Assembly: GCA_028274465.1 (NCBI GenBank)
Contig: CM051455.1
Coordinates: 97,348,365 to 97,412,364 of the forward strand
DNA: 64,000 nt
Direction of reading: 5' to 3'
Source of the DNA: Plantago ovata
Lineage: Eukaryota; Streptophyta; Magnoliopsida; Lamiales; Plantaginaceae
Shown piece after piece: positions 34,485 to 45,102 of the stretch. The stretch's first letter is position 1, and the number at the start of each line of letters is the position of its first letter. Made by a program: the position numbers and the translations under genes. Under the pieces are notes generated by a model. That model had not been told where the DNA came from and made no database searches. It saw nothing but the letters and a program-made list of their open reading frames with translations.

Positions 34485-35263
34485 ATGCCTCCTAGAAGAA
34501 GCAATCGAATTGCCAATGCAGCACCCAGGAATCCTCCTCGCCCCAGGGGTCGTCCCCCTTTAAATGGTTGAGGAGGAGGAAGGGTAGCTGCTCCAAGGGC
34601 ACCTAGAAATAACAATGTTGAGAGGAATCAAGATGTGATGGAGGGGGCATTCAGAAATGTCACGAACTCCCAAGAAGAGAGATCCGGTGAAAATAATCCA
34701 CAAGGCTTCCCAGCTGGAAGTGCTTATGGAGCGTTAAGAGTCACAAACAATGTCGCACCAAGAGGACATCCTCCTCACGTAGCAGTGAATCCTCCTCAAC
34801 CAGTCGCATTGAACTTCACCCTTCCTAACGGACGCGTAGTCCGACCATCTGACTTTGGGATGAGCGAAGCTCAATACGGTTTGTTCCTCCTCACTTTGCA
34901 AGGATACGTAGGAGATAATGAGGCTTCTAGAGTTAATGCAGAACTCCAAGCCCGAGGAGTACAACAAGTCCAAGTACAAGAGCAACCTCGTGATACTTTG
35001 GTGGCGCCTCGTCAACCCAACCAAGAGCACCTATAGTACAAGATGAAGCACACTCAAGATCCAACACAAGGCCGATCCAATCTAGACTTGGACCTTCAAG
35101 AGTCCAATCTAGGTTGGGACCACAAGGTGCCCCTGATGATTCGATAGATCTAATTGATAGGAGGATACGTGCGTCACTGCAAAATGTAGTTCCTCAAGAG
35201 AACCAAGCTCAGGTGGTCGCTACACCACCCACTCTCCCAAATCAAGTCACGCCCAACCAAGTG
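34485..35263 (+). pseudogene. gag start of the gypsy element, broken
   Basis: The ATG at 34485 opens a basic Arg/Asn/Pro-rich N terminus (MPPRRSNRIANAAPRNPPRP). An in-frame TGA at 34569-34571 interrupts it, and the same frame then continues to a TAG at 35034. A frame change near 35028 restores an Arg/Ser-rich stretch up to the copia insertion. The capsid core and everything after it are not present on this side. Function is lost. Confidence 0.6.
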
Positions 35264-36776
35264 TGTTAGGAAACTTGAAAATTTTGATGAGCAATTAACC
35301 ATGCTAAATTAAGGAAAGTCCAGTAACTAGTATCTTAAGGTCCATAGGAATTTAGAATTTTAAGGACATTGTAAAAGAGGAACGTTTGCTGAAGACTTAG
35401 TGTAGGTACTAGTTAGGTGCTTTAGTTTGCTGATGATGTACTTTGTTTTTACAAATGAACTATTAAAGCACTAGAACCGTTCAGAAACTTGAAGATTCGA
35501 AGACTGAAGACTTAAGAAGATTTCTGAAGATGGTATCTACAAAGCCACATGTTGCTCAGAAAGTGGAAATTTCAGCAACAACTTGCATAAGTGAAAATCT
35601 ATATGATAGAGTAGGTTGTGCTTGCTGAAACTGAGACTGACCGCTTGCTGAAATACATATGTGACCTCCTGCTGAAAGTACTTGCATTTAGGCTCCAACG
35701 TTCACATTTGGAATTCAAATAAACATTAAATGCAAAAGTAAGCATGCGAAGAACATGAAGACTAGAAGACAAATGAAGGACGCTGCTGAAAGTACAAAAG
35801 TAAGATAGTGACATCTTAAGGAACAAAGCCTTAGAATTTGAAATTCAAATGACTCCCTTGATTCGCTATAAATAGAGGTCATCCGGCAAAGAGTTGAAGT
35901 GTGTCAACAACGTGATCAAACTCTCGCTTGTGCTTAAACACTCATCTTCCATACTCTTCACTGCCTATTGATCCGTTCCAAGACTTAAACTTGAAACAAG
36001 AGCTACTTGTGAAGAAGTAGAACATTCACGGCTAAGAAATTAGTTAAGTGTTCTTTCTTTCGAACAAGAACAAGTCTTGACACCAGAAACAACTTAACTT
36101 GTTTACTGAAAAGTATTCCAAGTTTTGTTTCTTAGATTACTTGCTATAGCTGAATAAGTTATACTCAAGTCATCTCATCCAAACCTCTCTAACTGATAAA
36201 CACCCTTTTCAGGCGTGAAATTCAGGGGGAAATTAATCAAGCATAGTGTTGCTGATTATAAGTCCCAAGTTTGGTGGAGAACAAGGTTTCGTTCTCTAGT
36301 TAGGTTGGAAACGAAGCAAGTGTGCTTTGGTTTCTGAAGAACCATTCTAGATAGGTGTTGTAAGGAACCTCAAACTTATCTTAGTGGATTCAGTCCTAGA
36401 AAGGACAAAGTGGATTAGTTGAGAGATTACGCCACTCTCAGAAACCACTATAAAAAATGTTTGTGTGATTTACTTTACTGCATTTAGTTTTCAGCAAGCT
36501 TAACTATCTATACACTGTCACTCTGCTCACTTGCTGAAACTAGCACTCACTGAAAAGCACTTATTGTACAAAGACTTCCGCACTCTGTTTTTTAAAGTAT
36601 CAGTAAAACTCGTTACTGAAAAGTAACTAGCTCTTGCTGAGAAAGTTAAGTATCAACAAACTCATTACTGAAAAGTAATAAGCTCTTGCTGAGAAATTTT
36701 TTAAACGACGAGAATTTGAAAAGACTATTCACCCCCCCCCCCTCTAGTCTTTTCTTGTTGTTTAAAGGGACCAACA
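35264..36776 (+). mobile_element. 5' LTR of a SIRE/Maximus-like copia element
   Basis: About 1.5 kb, beginning TGTTAGG and ending GACCAACA, just before a primer-binding site. It has a long C-run (36731-36742) and many 'gctgaaa' words, which also recur through this element's gag. It sits inside the gypsy gag, so it is the younger of the two. Confidence 0.75.
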
Positions 36777-36778
36777 AG

Positions 36779-36790
36779 TGGTATCAGAGC
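36779..36790 (+). other. Primer-binding site (initiator tRNA-Met type)
   Basis: TGGTATCAGAGC directly after the LTR is the standard plant copia primer site complementary to initiator methionine tRNA. Confidence 0.9.
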
Positions 36791-36888
36791 TGGAGGTTCT
36801 TTAACCTTCAGCACTGAACCTAGATCCCCTTAGGTGCTTTCCGTAAATCACTCTCACTTGATCAGATTGGTAATCTTTTGCTGACAGG

Positions 36889-38828
36889 ATGTCTTTAGGA
36901 GACGCTCCCTTGCTGAAGCTGGAAAACTATGAAAAATGGCAAAACAACATGATGCTACATCTTGAGGCCATTAGTGATGAAATGGTCACTGTCATAAATG
37001 ATGGACCTATCTAGATCACTAAACTTGAGAGAAGCTTTCCTCACAAAACCACGGACACCGCTGGTAAGGAAACTATCTTAGGAGAACCGGTTGATACCGC
37101 TGTTCCAAAAACAAGAGAGGAATGGACTTCCGATGAAGCCAAAAGATTCCGTCTTGATGGCCAAGCAAGAAACATCATCATTCGATCAACTCCGGATACT
37201 ATACAGTGCAAACTGTGGGGTGCCAAAACTGCTAAGGAAGCTTGGAAAATGGTTCAAGATCTTTGCGCTGGATCTGAAAAAACCAAGGAAAACAAATTCG
37301 AAGTGCTGAAATTAAAGTTTCAGAACTATAAACAAGGTACAAATGAGTCACTGGAAGACTTGATTTCAGATTCACAACTCTAGTAAGTGAGATGGCTGCC
37401 TTAGGAGTTGGAAATCTTTATTCAGATTCTGAGAAGGTGAAAACCATTATTAGAAGTCTGAACCAAGAGTGGATCCATACTCAGAATTTCTACTATAATC
37501 AAGGAATGCCGAATATCACACCTACATAGTTGTTCTCTCATCTTGATACTGTCAACTACGAGACAAAGCAAAGAGAAAATGTATTTGCTGAAAAATCGCA
37601 AATATTGCTCTTGCTGCAAAGCCGTCATCTTTTGAAAAGAAGAATGATAAAGAGCCTGCTTAAGAAAATGCTTTAGTTGTTAAAAACATGAAGAAATTCA
37701 TCAGTAAGGAACTTGAAAGGCGAAAAGCAAAAGAGAAGCTGAAAAAGCATCTTGGTAACAACTACCATAAATACAAGAATGAGGCTAGCTCGCTGAACAA
37801 GCAAGCCCAGCAAGCAAACTCCTATGAAGAACCAGCAGTTGGCAACGATCTCTGCTTTTATTGCAAAAAGCCTGGACACTTCAAAGCAAGTTGTCCTTTG
37901 CTGAAAGGTAAATCTGCTGAAAAGAAGAAGAAGTTCAAAAGAGCTTTGATTGCTGAAGAAAAGAAGAAGCTTCAAGCAAAAATTGATGCGCTGTGCATTG
38001 ATACTAGCTCTGAAGACAGTGAGGTAGATAGCTCAGACACTGAAGAAGAAGAAGGCACTCTTGATGTAGAGATTGGCAAGGAAGTATATGGAATATCTAT
38101 GGAAGGTTATCCAGATGTGTCAAACTACGAATTGTACCTCATTGCCGGTCAGGTAAACAGTCCTACCTCTGACTTTGACTCAGAAAGTGAAGATGATATT
38201 GACCTTGATAGAATTCAAGGAGAAATCGAAAGATTTGAGAAAACTCTGAGCAAACAGCAAGAGAAACTACAGAATGCTGAAACTCTGACCAAGAAAACTA
38301 CTGAAAAGTACGTCTTGCTGAAAGAAGAGTCAGAAAAGAAGGATGCTGAAATATTGCATCTCAAGAAGTTGATTGCTGAAGCTACAGAGAAGAATTCTCA
38401 AATGGCAATAGAATTGGAAGAGTACAGTCCTCAATTCTAAAGTTGCTTGCTGAAATACAAGAAATGAAAAAGATGAAAATCAATTTCAAATCTTATGCTA
38501 ATGCAAGTAATACGCTGACTGAACTAAACTCTTATCTGAGAGATCCATCTAAGAAAGAAGGTTTAGGTGCAACGTATGAAGGTGATGACGTAATAATCTT
38601 GAGTAAAGACAAATCACCAATTACCTTTGTACGTGCAACTGATAGTGGTCAACCAGAACTCTATCAGATTGGTCAATCTAAGGTTGCTGAAATATGCAAT
38701 CAAGTACCTACGACCGTAAAGCCAGCTGTTGCTACTCAAAGTAACAAGACTTTAAAAGGAAAACATGTTGTTGAAAAGCAAACTGTTAAGAAAAAGGATG
38801 CTGCAAAGTATTCCGCCAAACAAGTTGC
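36889..38828 (+). pseudogene. copia gag (SIRE-like), with stops and a foreign insertion
   Basis: ATG 36889 opens MSLGDAPLLKLENYEKWQNN, a typical SIRE gag start. Stops follow at about 37012 (TAG) and 37381 (TAG), with further frame changes. The gag UBN2-like core is recognisable at 37100-37380. From 37688 a 250-residue open stretch carries one zinc knuckle (CFYCKKPGHFKASC, CX2CX4HX4C), then acidic and Lys/Glu coiled-coil-like sequence. A second open stretch begins at 38443 and runs into LTR A at 38829. Protease, reverse transcriptase and most of the integrase are absent; the same element resumes at 63269. Confidence 0.75.
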
Positions 38829-40032
38829 TGATGAACCGAAATTTGTCAGATTCAATTAATCAAATAAATTTGTTTTTTAGCCAAAGGCAATTCACAACTA
38901 CAACGAAAACCGTAGTGTAGCAGTAAAATAACCTCGAGTGTCGATCTCTAAGGACTATAACTAGCTTTATCTAATTTAACTTAAACTATAAAATCAACAG
39001 ACGGCTTAGCACAGGTTTTTCTTATCAAGATAATGGAAGTTAGTGATAGTATGATCATTCAAAGCATAGCAGGTTAATAATCATGCATGAAGTACCCGAT
39101 CGTTTTGCATAGAGATCCAAGATCATGAATTGTCCAATGTGTTACGTTCAATTCAACACTACGAAGATAGAGGGCTTAGATAGATCAAAGAAATAAAGCA
39201 ATAACTCAAAGTCTGATTCGCATTACCACCATCATGCATAATTAATAACCCTTCGCTAAGAAATCACATACTATCACCAACGATAGATTTAGCTACTCAT
39301 AGATGTCATGCAATCAACAGAAATCATAGCAAGATTGAATGAAAACATGTTGAAAGATATATAAATATAAATAGAAAAATTTGAGATACAATGTTACCGA
39401 CGAAGGTTGTCAATCTCCGAAGAATCGCGATCTCACAAGATCCAAATTGATAAGAAAAATTGTCTCCTATGCTAAGAATTCCCAGAACAGGCTCTGGAGA
39501 ATTCCTCCCTAAAACTAATGAGAAAGGTATGAAAAAAGGTCTGAGAAAGTATGAAAAAACGTAGAGAAACAGCAACTATATATAGGAGTTCGGCAAGCGT
39601 GGGACGAGTCGCCCCACACACCGGGCGAACCGCCTGGTGTGGGCCGAACCGCCCCACATCCCGGGCGAGTCGCCTGGGAGCTCCAGTCGGCGAGAGACGC
39701 GTTTTTGACGCGTTTTTGGATTTCTTTTCCTTTCCGGACTCGGTTTTTGCCTTCTAGTGACCTTTAAGCCTTCAAACTCGACCCCTAGACTTCAAATCCC
39801 ATCAGGAATCTTCTAGAAACTCCAAAAATATCCTCGGAACACCGATTCTTCGTTCTCTTCAATATAATTGCCCGGAAAACCACGTTTTCACCTAAAACCT
39901 GTAAAATGCAAACTAAAGGGAAACGTGACACTATTCTAATAAAATTCATTATAATATAGCTAAATTAACATAGAGGATAGCAAAAATAGGTGAAAAAAGA
40001 CTCGAATGAAGGTGTAGAATACACGTTCATCA
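38829..40032 (-). mobile_element. LTR A, Athila-like (3' LTR of the outer array)
   Basis: 1,204 bases with ends TGATGAAC and GTTCATCA. The element reads on the minus strand: the polypurine tract (GGTTTGGGGAG type) lies at its high-coordinate side, 40033 onward. It carries a minus-strand TATA box (CCTATATATAG near 39580) with GC palindromes just upstream (39595-39680). Its sequence groups with LTRs D and E rather than B and C. Confidence 0.9.
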
Positions 40033-40117
40033 AACTCCCCAAACGGAACCTTTGTTTGTCCTCAAGCAACTAAGCTAGACTCTAATGCAAAAAACAATGC
40101 AACACAAAAAATGGAGT
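40033..40117 (-). mobile_element. Outer element II, short 3' piece before the nested insertion
   Basis: Polypurine tract and the conserved GCTTGAGGACAAG-type sequence (degenerate here), then a break at GGAGT where another copy is inserted. The element continues at 48562. Confidence 0.85.
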
Positions 40118-41296
40118 TGATGAACCGGAATTTGTAGATTCTAATTAATCAAATAAATTTGTATTTAGCCAAAGGCAATTCACAACTACAACGAAAATTG
40201 TAGTGTAGCAGTAGAATAACCTCGAGTGTCGATCTCTAAGGACTATAACTAGCTTTATCTAATTTAACTTAAGAATATAAATCAACAGACGACTTAGCAA
40301 AGGTTTTTCTTAACAGATAATGGTGATTGGTGATAGTATGGTCATTCAAAGCATAGCAGGTTAATAATCATGCATAAATTCCCCGGTTTTACATAGAGAT
40401 CTTTGATCAATGAATTGTCTAGTTGTGTTCTGTAATTATTCAACACTACGAAGATAGAAAGTTAGATAGATCAAAGAAATAAAGCAATAACTCTAGGTAT
40501 AATGCGCGATATAGCCATTAGCATAATTATTAACCCTTCGCTAAGAAATCACATACTATCACCAACGAGAAGTTTAGCTACTCATAGATGTCATGCAATC
40601 AACAGAAATCATACCACGAATGAATGAAAACATGATGAAAGATATATAAATATAAATAGAAAAACTGTAAGATACAATGTTACCTAAGGTTGTCAATCTC
40701 CGAAGAATCGCGATCTTACAAGCTCCAAACTGCTAAGAAAAAGTATCTTCTAAGCTAAGAATCCCCAGAACAGGCTCTGGAGAGTTCCTACCTAAAACTA
40801 CTGAGAAAGGTGAGAGAAAAGGTCTGGAAAAGTATGAAAAACGGAGAAAACTGAGCAACTATATATAGGCATTCGGCAGGTGTGGGGCGAAGGGCTCCAC
40901 ACACCGGGCGATTCGCCCCACGTCCAGGGCGACTCGCCCGGGAGACTTTTTCGGCCAGATACGCGTTTTCGACGCGTTTTTGGATTTCTTCCCCTTTTCG
41001 GACTCGGTTTTTGCCTTCTAGTGACCTTTTAGCCTTCAGACTCGACCCCTAGACTTCAAATCCTATCCGGAATCTTTCAGATACTCCAATTAGGCCTTCG
41101 GAACACCAATTCCTTGTCTACTTCAATATAATTACCCGGAAAACCTCGTTTTTCACCCAAAACCTGTAAAATACAAACTAAAGGGAAACGTGACACTAAT
41201 CTAATAAAATGCACTAAAGTATAGCTAAATTAACATAGATGATAGCTAAAATAGGTGAAAAAGACTCAAATGAAAGTGTAAAATACACGTTCATCA
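40118..41296 (-). mobile_element. LTR B (3' LTR of nested element I)
   Basis: 1,179 bases, with TGATGAAC/GTTCATCA ends. It shares with LTR C features that A, D and E lack (ccccggtt, agatctttgatcaatg). Its outer flank GGAGT is repeated after LTR C. Confidence 0.9.
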
Positions 41297-41764
41297 AACT
41301 CCCCAAACCGAACCTTTGCTTGTCCTCAAGCAACTAAGCTAGACTCTAATGCAAAAAACAATGCAACACAAAAAATGGAGTCTCATGCCAAATGAAATGA
41401 ACAAATCTACTGAATCTATCAAAAAACATATGAACAAAAACCATACAAATCATAACATGAATATAGGTTGAAGAATGCCTCGATTGACCCATACACATTC
41501 ACATAAGCACTTATGTCAAGTGTAAAATACACGTTCATCAAACTCCCCAAACCGAACCTTTGCTTGTCCTCAAGCAACTAAGCTAGAATCTAATGCAAAA
41601 AAGAATGCAACACAGAAAATGGAATCTCATGCCAAATGAAATGAACTAATCTACTGAATCTATCAAAAAACGTATGAATAAAAACCATACAAATCATAAC
41701 ATGAATATAGGTTGAAGAATGCCTCGATTGACCCATACACATTCACATAAGCACTTATGTCAAG
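41277..41764 (-). repeat. Tandem duplication of the LTR end plus polypurine tract, element I
   Basis: 'tgtaaaatacacgttcatca' and the following ~220 bases occur at 41277 and again at 41521 (period 244). The second copy has scattered substitutions. Element I therefore has two polypurine tracts, each followed by an LTR-like terminus. Confidence 0.85.
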
Positions 41765-42129
41765 ACAAGATAGTCTCTCGTAACATTCTCTACCTGGACC
41801 TAGTCAGTGACGACGTAATGAAACATGTTAGAATACGAATGGTTGTCTCGTGCCTATGAAACTGAGGACTTACTACTGTTCACCAAGTTAAGACTTTTCC
41901 TCAAAGAGGTCGAACCAATACTGGCTCTCATCAAACGAAGGAGGGTTCCCTAAAAAAGATAACACTCCCCTATTCTACCCATCTCTCAAGCAAAGCCTTA
42001 AGCTATTCACCACTTCCTGAATGGCAGGACGAGGGTGTTCTAGAACAGATGACACTTAAACAAAAAGAAAGGATAGAAAATTACAACACGATTACGAACA
42101 TTACAAGAATTGGAAATGAGACACAACAC

Positions 42130-42300
42130 TTTGCTAAACTGCTTTTTGGCTTTTTTGGACCCTTCTTTGCTTTTTTGGGGTCTTTTCTTTTTTTCTTTTT
42201 TTTTCTTTTCCTGTTTTTTTTTTCCTTTTTTCTTCCTCTTTTTTTTTTTCTGGAATTTTTCCTTTTCTTCTTTTTCGATTTTTTTTTAGCCAGCAGTAGC
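42130..42300. repeat. Pyrimidine (minus-strand purine) tract
   Basis: A T-rich, C-containing run, almost pure pyrimidine for about 150 bases. Matching tracts lie at 49070-49210 and 56520-56665 in the sister copies. The Lys/Arg-only ORFs in it are low-complexity artefacts. Confidence 0.85.
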
Positions 42301-42340
42301 ACAACGAAAAGAGAAACAAAAATGACACACAAACGACCTC

Positions 42341-42482
42341 CCCAAACCTATTCGAAAGAATAGGTTGGAGTACAAAATTTACAAAAAAAGGAAAAATAAG
42401 CTCACAACACAAAATTGAAAAACGAAAAACAATTCTCTGATAGTGTAACCCCCTCCCCAAACCTATTCGGAAGAATAGGTTT
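42341..42482. repeat. Pair of hairpins AACCTATTC-GAAA-GAATAGGTT
   Basis: Two stem-loops with 9-bp arms lie about 115 bases apart. The pair recurs at about 49266/49386 and 56711/56827 in the other two copies, with small loop or arm changes. They lie between ORF2 and the polypurine tract of the minus-strand element. Confidence 0.8.
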
Positions 42483-43077
42483 CAAACAAAGGATCACACA
42501 ATCTCACACTACCTCCTTCCTAGACATTTAGCAATCTCAAAGCAAGGTGAAGACTTGTTGCCTCTTAGGCACATAATTACTCGGGAAAACAACCATAAGA
42601 CCCTAACATGCATCATCCTATTATAAAGGCCTTCGTGAACCGCAGTAGAGAAAACACCACTAAGTGATGTCGAGACTACCAAGCTTAACTAAGTGCAATA
42701 CATAAATGTGACAAGCCAAGCGAGAAAAACCTCAAGCAAATTCATAGAGATGAAGCATATGATTAATGTCATAATTAGTTAATCTACCCAATAAAAAAGT
42801 TCAAAAAATTTGGCAATAAACTCCATATAAAACATGTAAAACTATCCTAGGATGAATGTAGTGTATGCAACCTAAAAACTAAGAAAGCAGTAAACGTGCA
42901 AATGCAAATGCAGACGGGTAAACATGCAAGGTACTATACTCATCCTACCAATCCCAAGCTCTAAACCATCAATGGCAAGCTCCAAACTAACAACAGTAGT
43001 TCACTTAAATCCCATCCCCCCTCATGAATTTAAAGATAGTCCCTAGCAGTAAGAAAATGAAGAAATAAGATGTGATA

Positions 43078-43985
43078 CTAGATGTTACCGCATGGTTTGG
43101 CCTTGGTCGGCTGAGTATGCTGGATGTAAAGTATTGAGACTGCTCGAGGGGCCTTATAGGTGATCATCGGGGCTTGTGGTAGTGGCGGTAGTTCCATTAA
43201 TAGATCGGATAGGACCAACTCATCCATCTGTATCATCATTGTCCCTATTGTCTTCATTGTCACTACTGTCACCAACATCATCACCAGTAGAGTTGCATTG
43301 TCGAAGAGAATCTTCAAGATTGGCCGCCGCTGTTATGGAATCTTCCACCCGGTATCTCTCCAATAGGTTGTGAACTGTTGAAGGGGAAAGAGCAGTGGTA
43401 TCAGAGCCTCCCTCTCCAACGTTTTACACCCCGAGGAGGTTAAAACAAGCTTCTCGGATACTCGGAGGTTGTCTTCCATTTTTTCCTATGTCGACCACAT
43501 TCTTTACGGTTGATGCCCCCGATGTCTATATGATGCTCCCTTTAGAGGCTGTCAAGGGGCACCCCTAAGAGGGGCCGGGTGCCCATGTCATTATGTTTTG
43601 GAACCAAGCTAGCGATTCGGAACTTTCTCACCACTGTCGACTCAAGAATGAATCCGTTGTGGTGAGGTCGTCCCGGTGCCTTCCTAATCACACGAACCTT
43701 GTAGTCCTTGTGATTGATTGCTGACGTAATAATTGTTTCTATCCCTTTGGTGGTGCATGAATAGGCATATGAGTCCTTACTCCATGTAGATTCTCGCTCC
43801 TCCTCTTGGATAAACCGCGACGTTGTTGCAAGAGCCCGTGGCTCGAACGCACCTCTAACGAGATCACTCTTCTTGACATGGTTGTAATCGATCCCCCTCC
43901 AATACTTCATAGTAGCCAAACGGGAGTGCTTCTCTCCCTTTGTGGCATGGTTCCTACAAACAACAGTTAGTACCTCGTATGACAC
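43078..43985 (-). pseudogene. ORF2 of element I, frame-broken
   Basis: The first 147 residues (43985-43542) are homologous to the intact 345-residue ORF at 57408-58445. The reading stops at 43542, and a frameshifted remnant of the acidic C-terminal part continues to about 43078. Part of the middle is deleted or scrambled. Confidence 0.7.
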
Positions 43986-44718
43986 AAAACTGACTCATGC
44001 ATATGCTAATGTAAGAACGAAACACACAAGTGATAAAATCAACAATCAAACTCCGCAAATCCTTCATGTCTAATCTAGTTACTAATATGCAACATACCAA
44101 AATAATTTCGACATGTACATATCGCATTACGCTCGTGCTAGACAACCAATAACCTAAATAATAAGGCTCAATTCATACCATAGTAGCGAAAAATTCTAGC
44201 ATCATAAATCCTCATACTCAACAATTATGCATTCTACCATCATATCCATCATTATTACATCAGTAAGCACAATCATATGTATGGAATCAATGAAGAAGAT
44301 ATATTGCATAACAAGATAAAACATCTAGTAGCAAAATTCCCAAATCAACATCCCAAGCATAATTGAGCATGCAATTGATAGTAAATAACGCTTCTAGTCA
44401 CTCAAACAACCTACCCATACATCATATAAGCCTAATTGAAGTTCAAATCAGAAAACCCCCAAATTTGAAAAATTAGGGTTCATAAGAAGATACCTCAGAT
44501 CTGGAAAACGAATGAACTAGAGTGAAAGTTGTTCGGATGAAAAGAAAGAGCACGTAATGGGCTTCGATTGAAGCTAAAGAACACACAATTTGATGAAGTA
44601 ATGGAGATTTTATGAAGGTTTGAAGTTATTTTGTTTTTTTCGGATTTTGGGGGGTAAGAAGTGGAGAAGATGAAGAAAATGAGGAGAAAGGGGAGTTTCT
44701 CGCGATTTTAACTCTGCA

Positions 44719-44850
44719 GAATCCGTGGGGCGAGTCGCCCCGGGTGCGGGGCGAATCGCCCTGTATGTGGGGCGAATCGCCTCGCGCGTCTAGAGAGCGT
44801 GGAGCTCTCTGGACTTGTGGGGCGATTCGCCCCCCACCTCCTGAGGCGGG
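44719..44850. repeat. GC-rich palindromes between gag-protease and ORF2
   Basis: Repeated 'ggggcga.tcgcccc' words form several overlapping inverted repeats in an otherwise AT-rich region. Equivalent clusters are at 51705-51770 and 59160-59250. The same word type occurs in the LTRs. Confidence 0.85.
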
Positions 44851-45102
44851 GAGACGAAAACTTTCGAGAAATCACGGTTTTTAAGTCCCCGGAAACCATT
44901 TTTCTCATAAAACCACTCGAAAAAGCTCACTCAAACATAACATAAGCACATACGACACAGAGACGAACAAATTTCGCATATGAAAAGCAAATTGTTCAAG
45001 TATGAATGCATGCAAAAAAGCAGTAAAAAAACGATAAAAACTCCGGGTTGCCTCCCGGATAGCGCCATTGTTTATAGTCTTTGACTCGACTCCTTCTTGC
45101 GC

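Noticed and set aside
34358..34615. Minus-strand Gly/Leu-rich ORF
   Set aside because: Antisense to the gypsy LTR end and gag start; no domain.
42081..42460. Lys/Arg-rich ORFs on the minus strand
   Set aside because: They only translate a long purine tract; frames change between copies and no domain is present.
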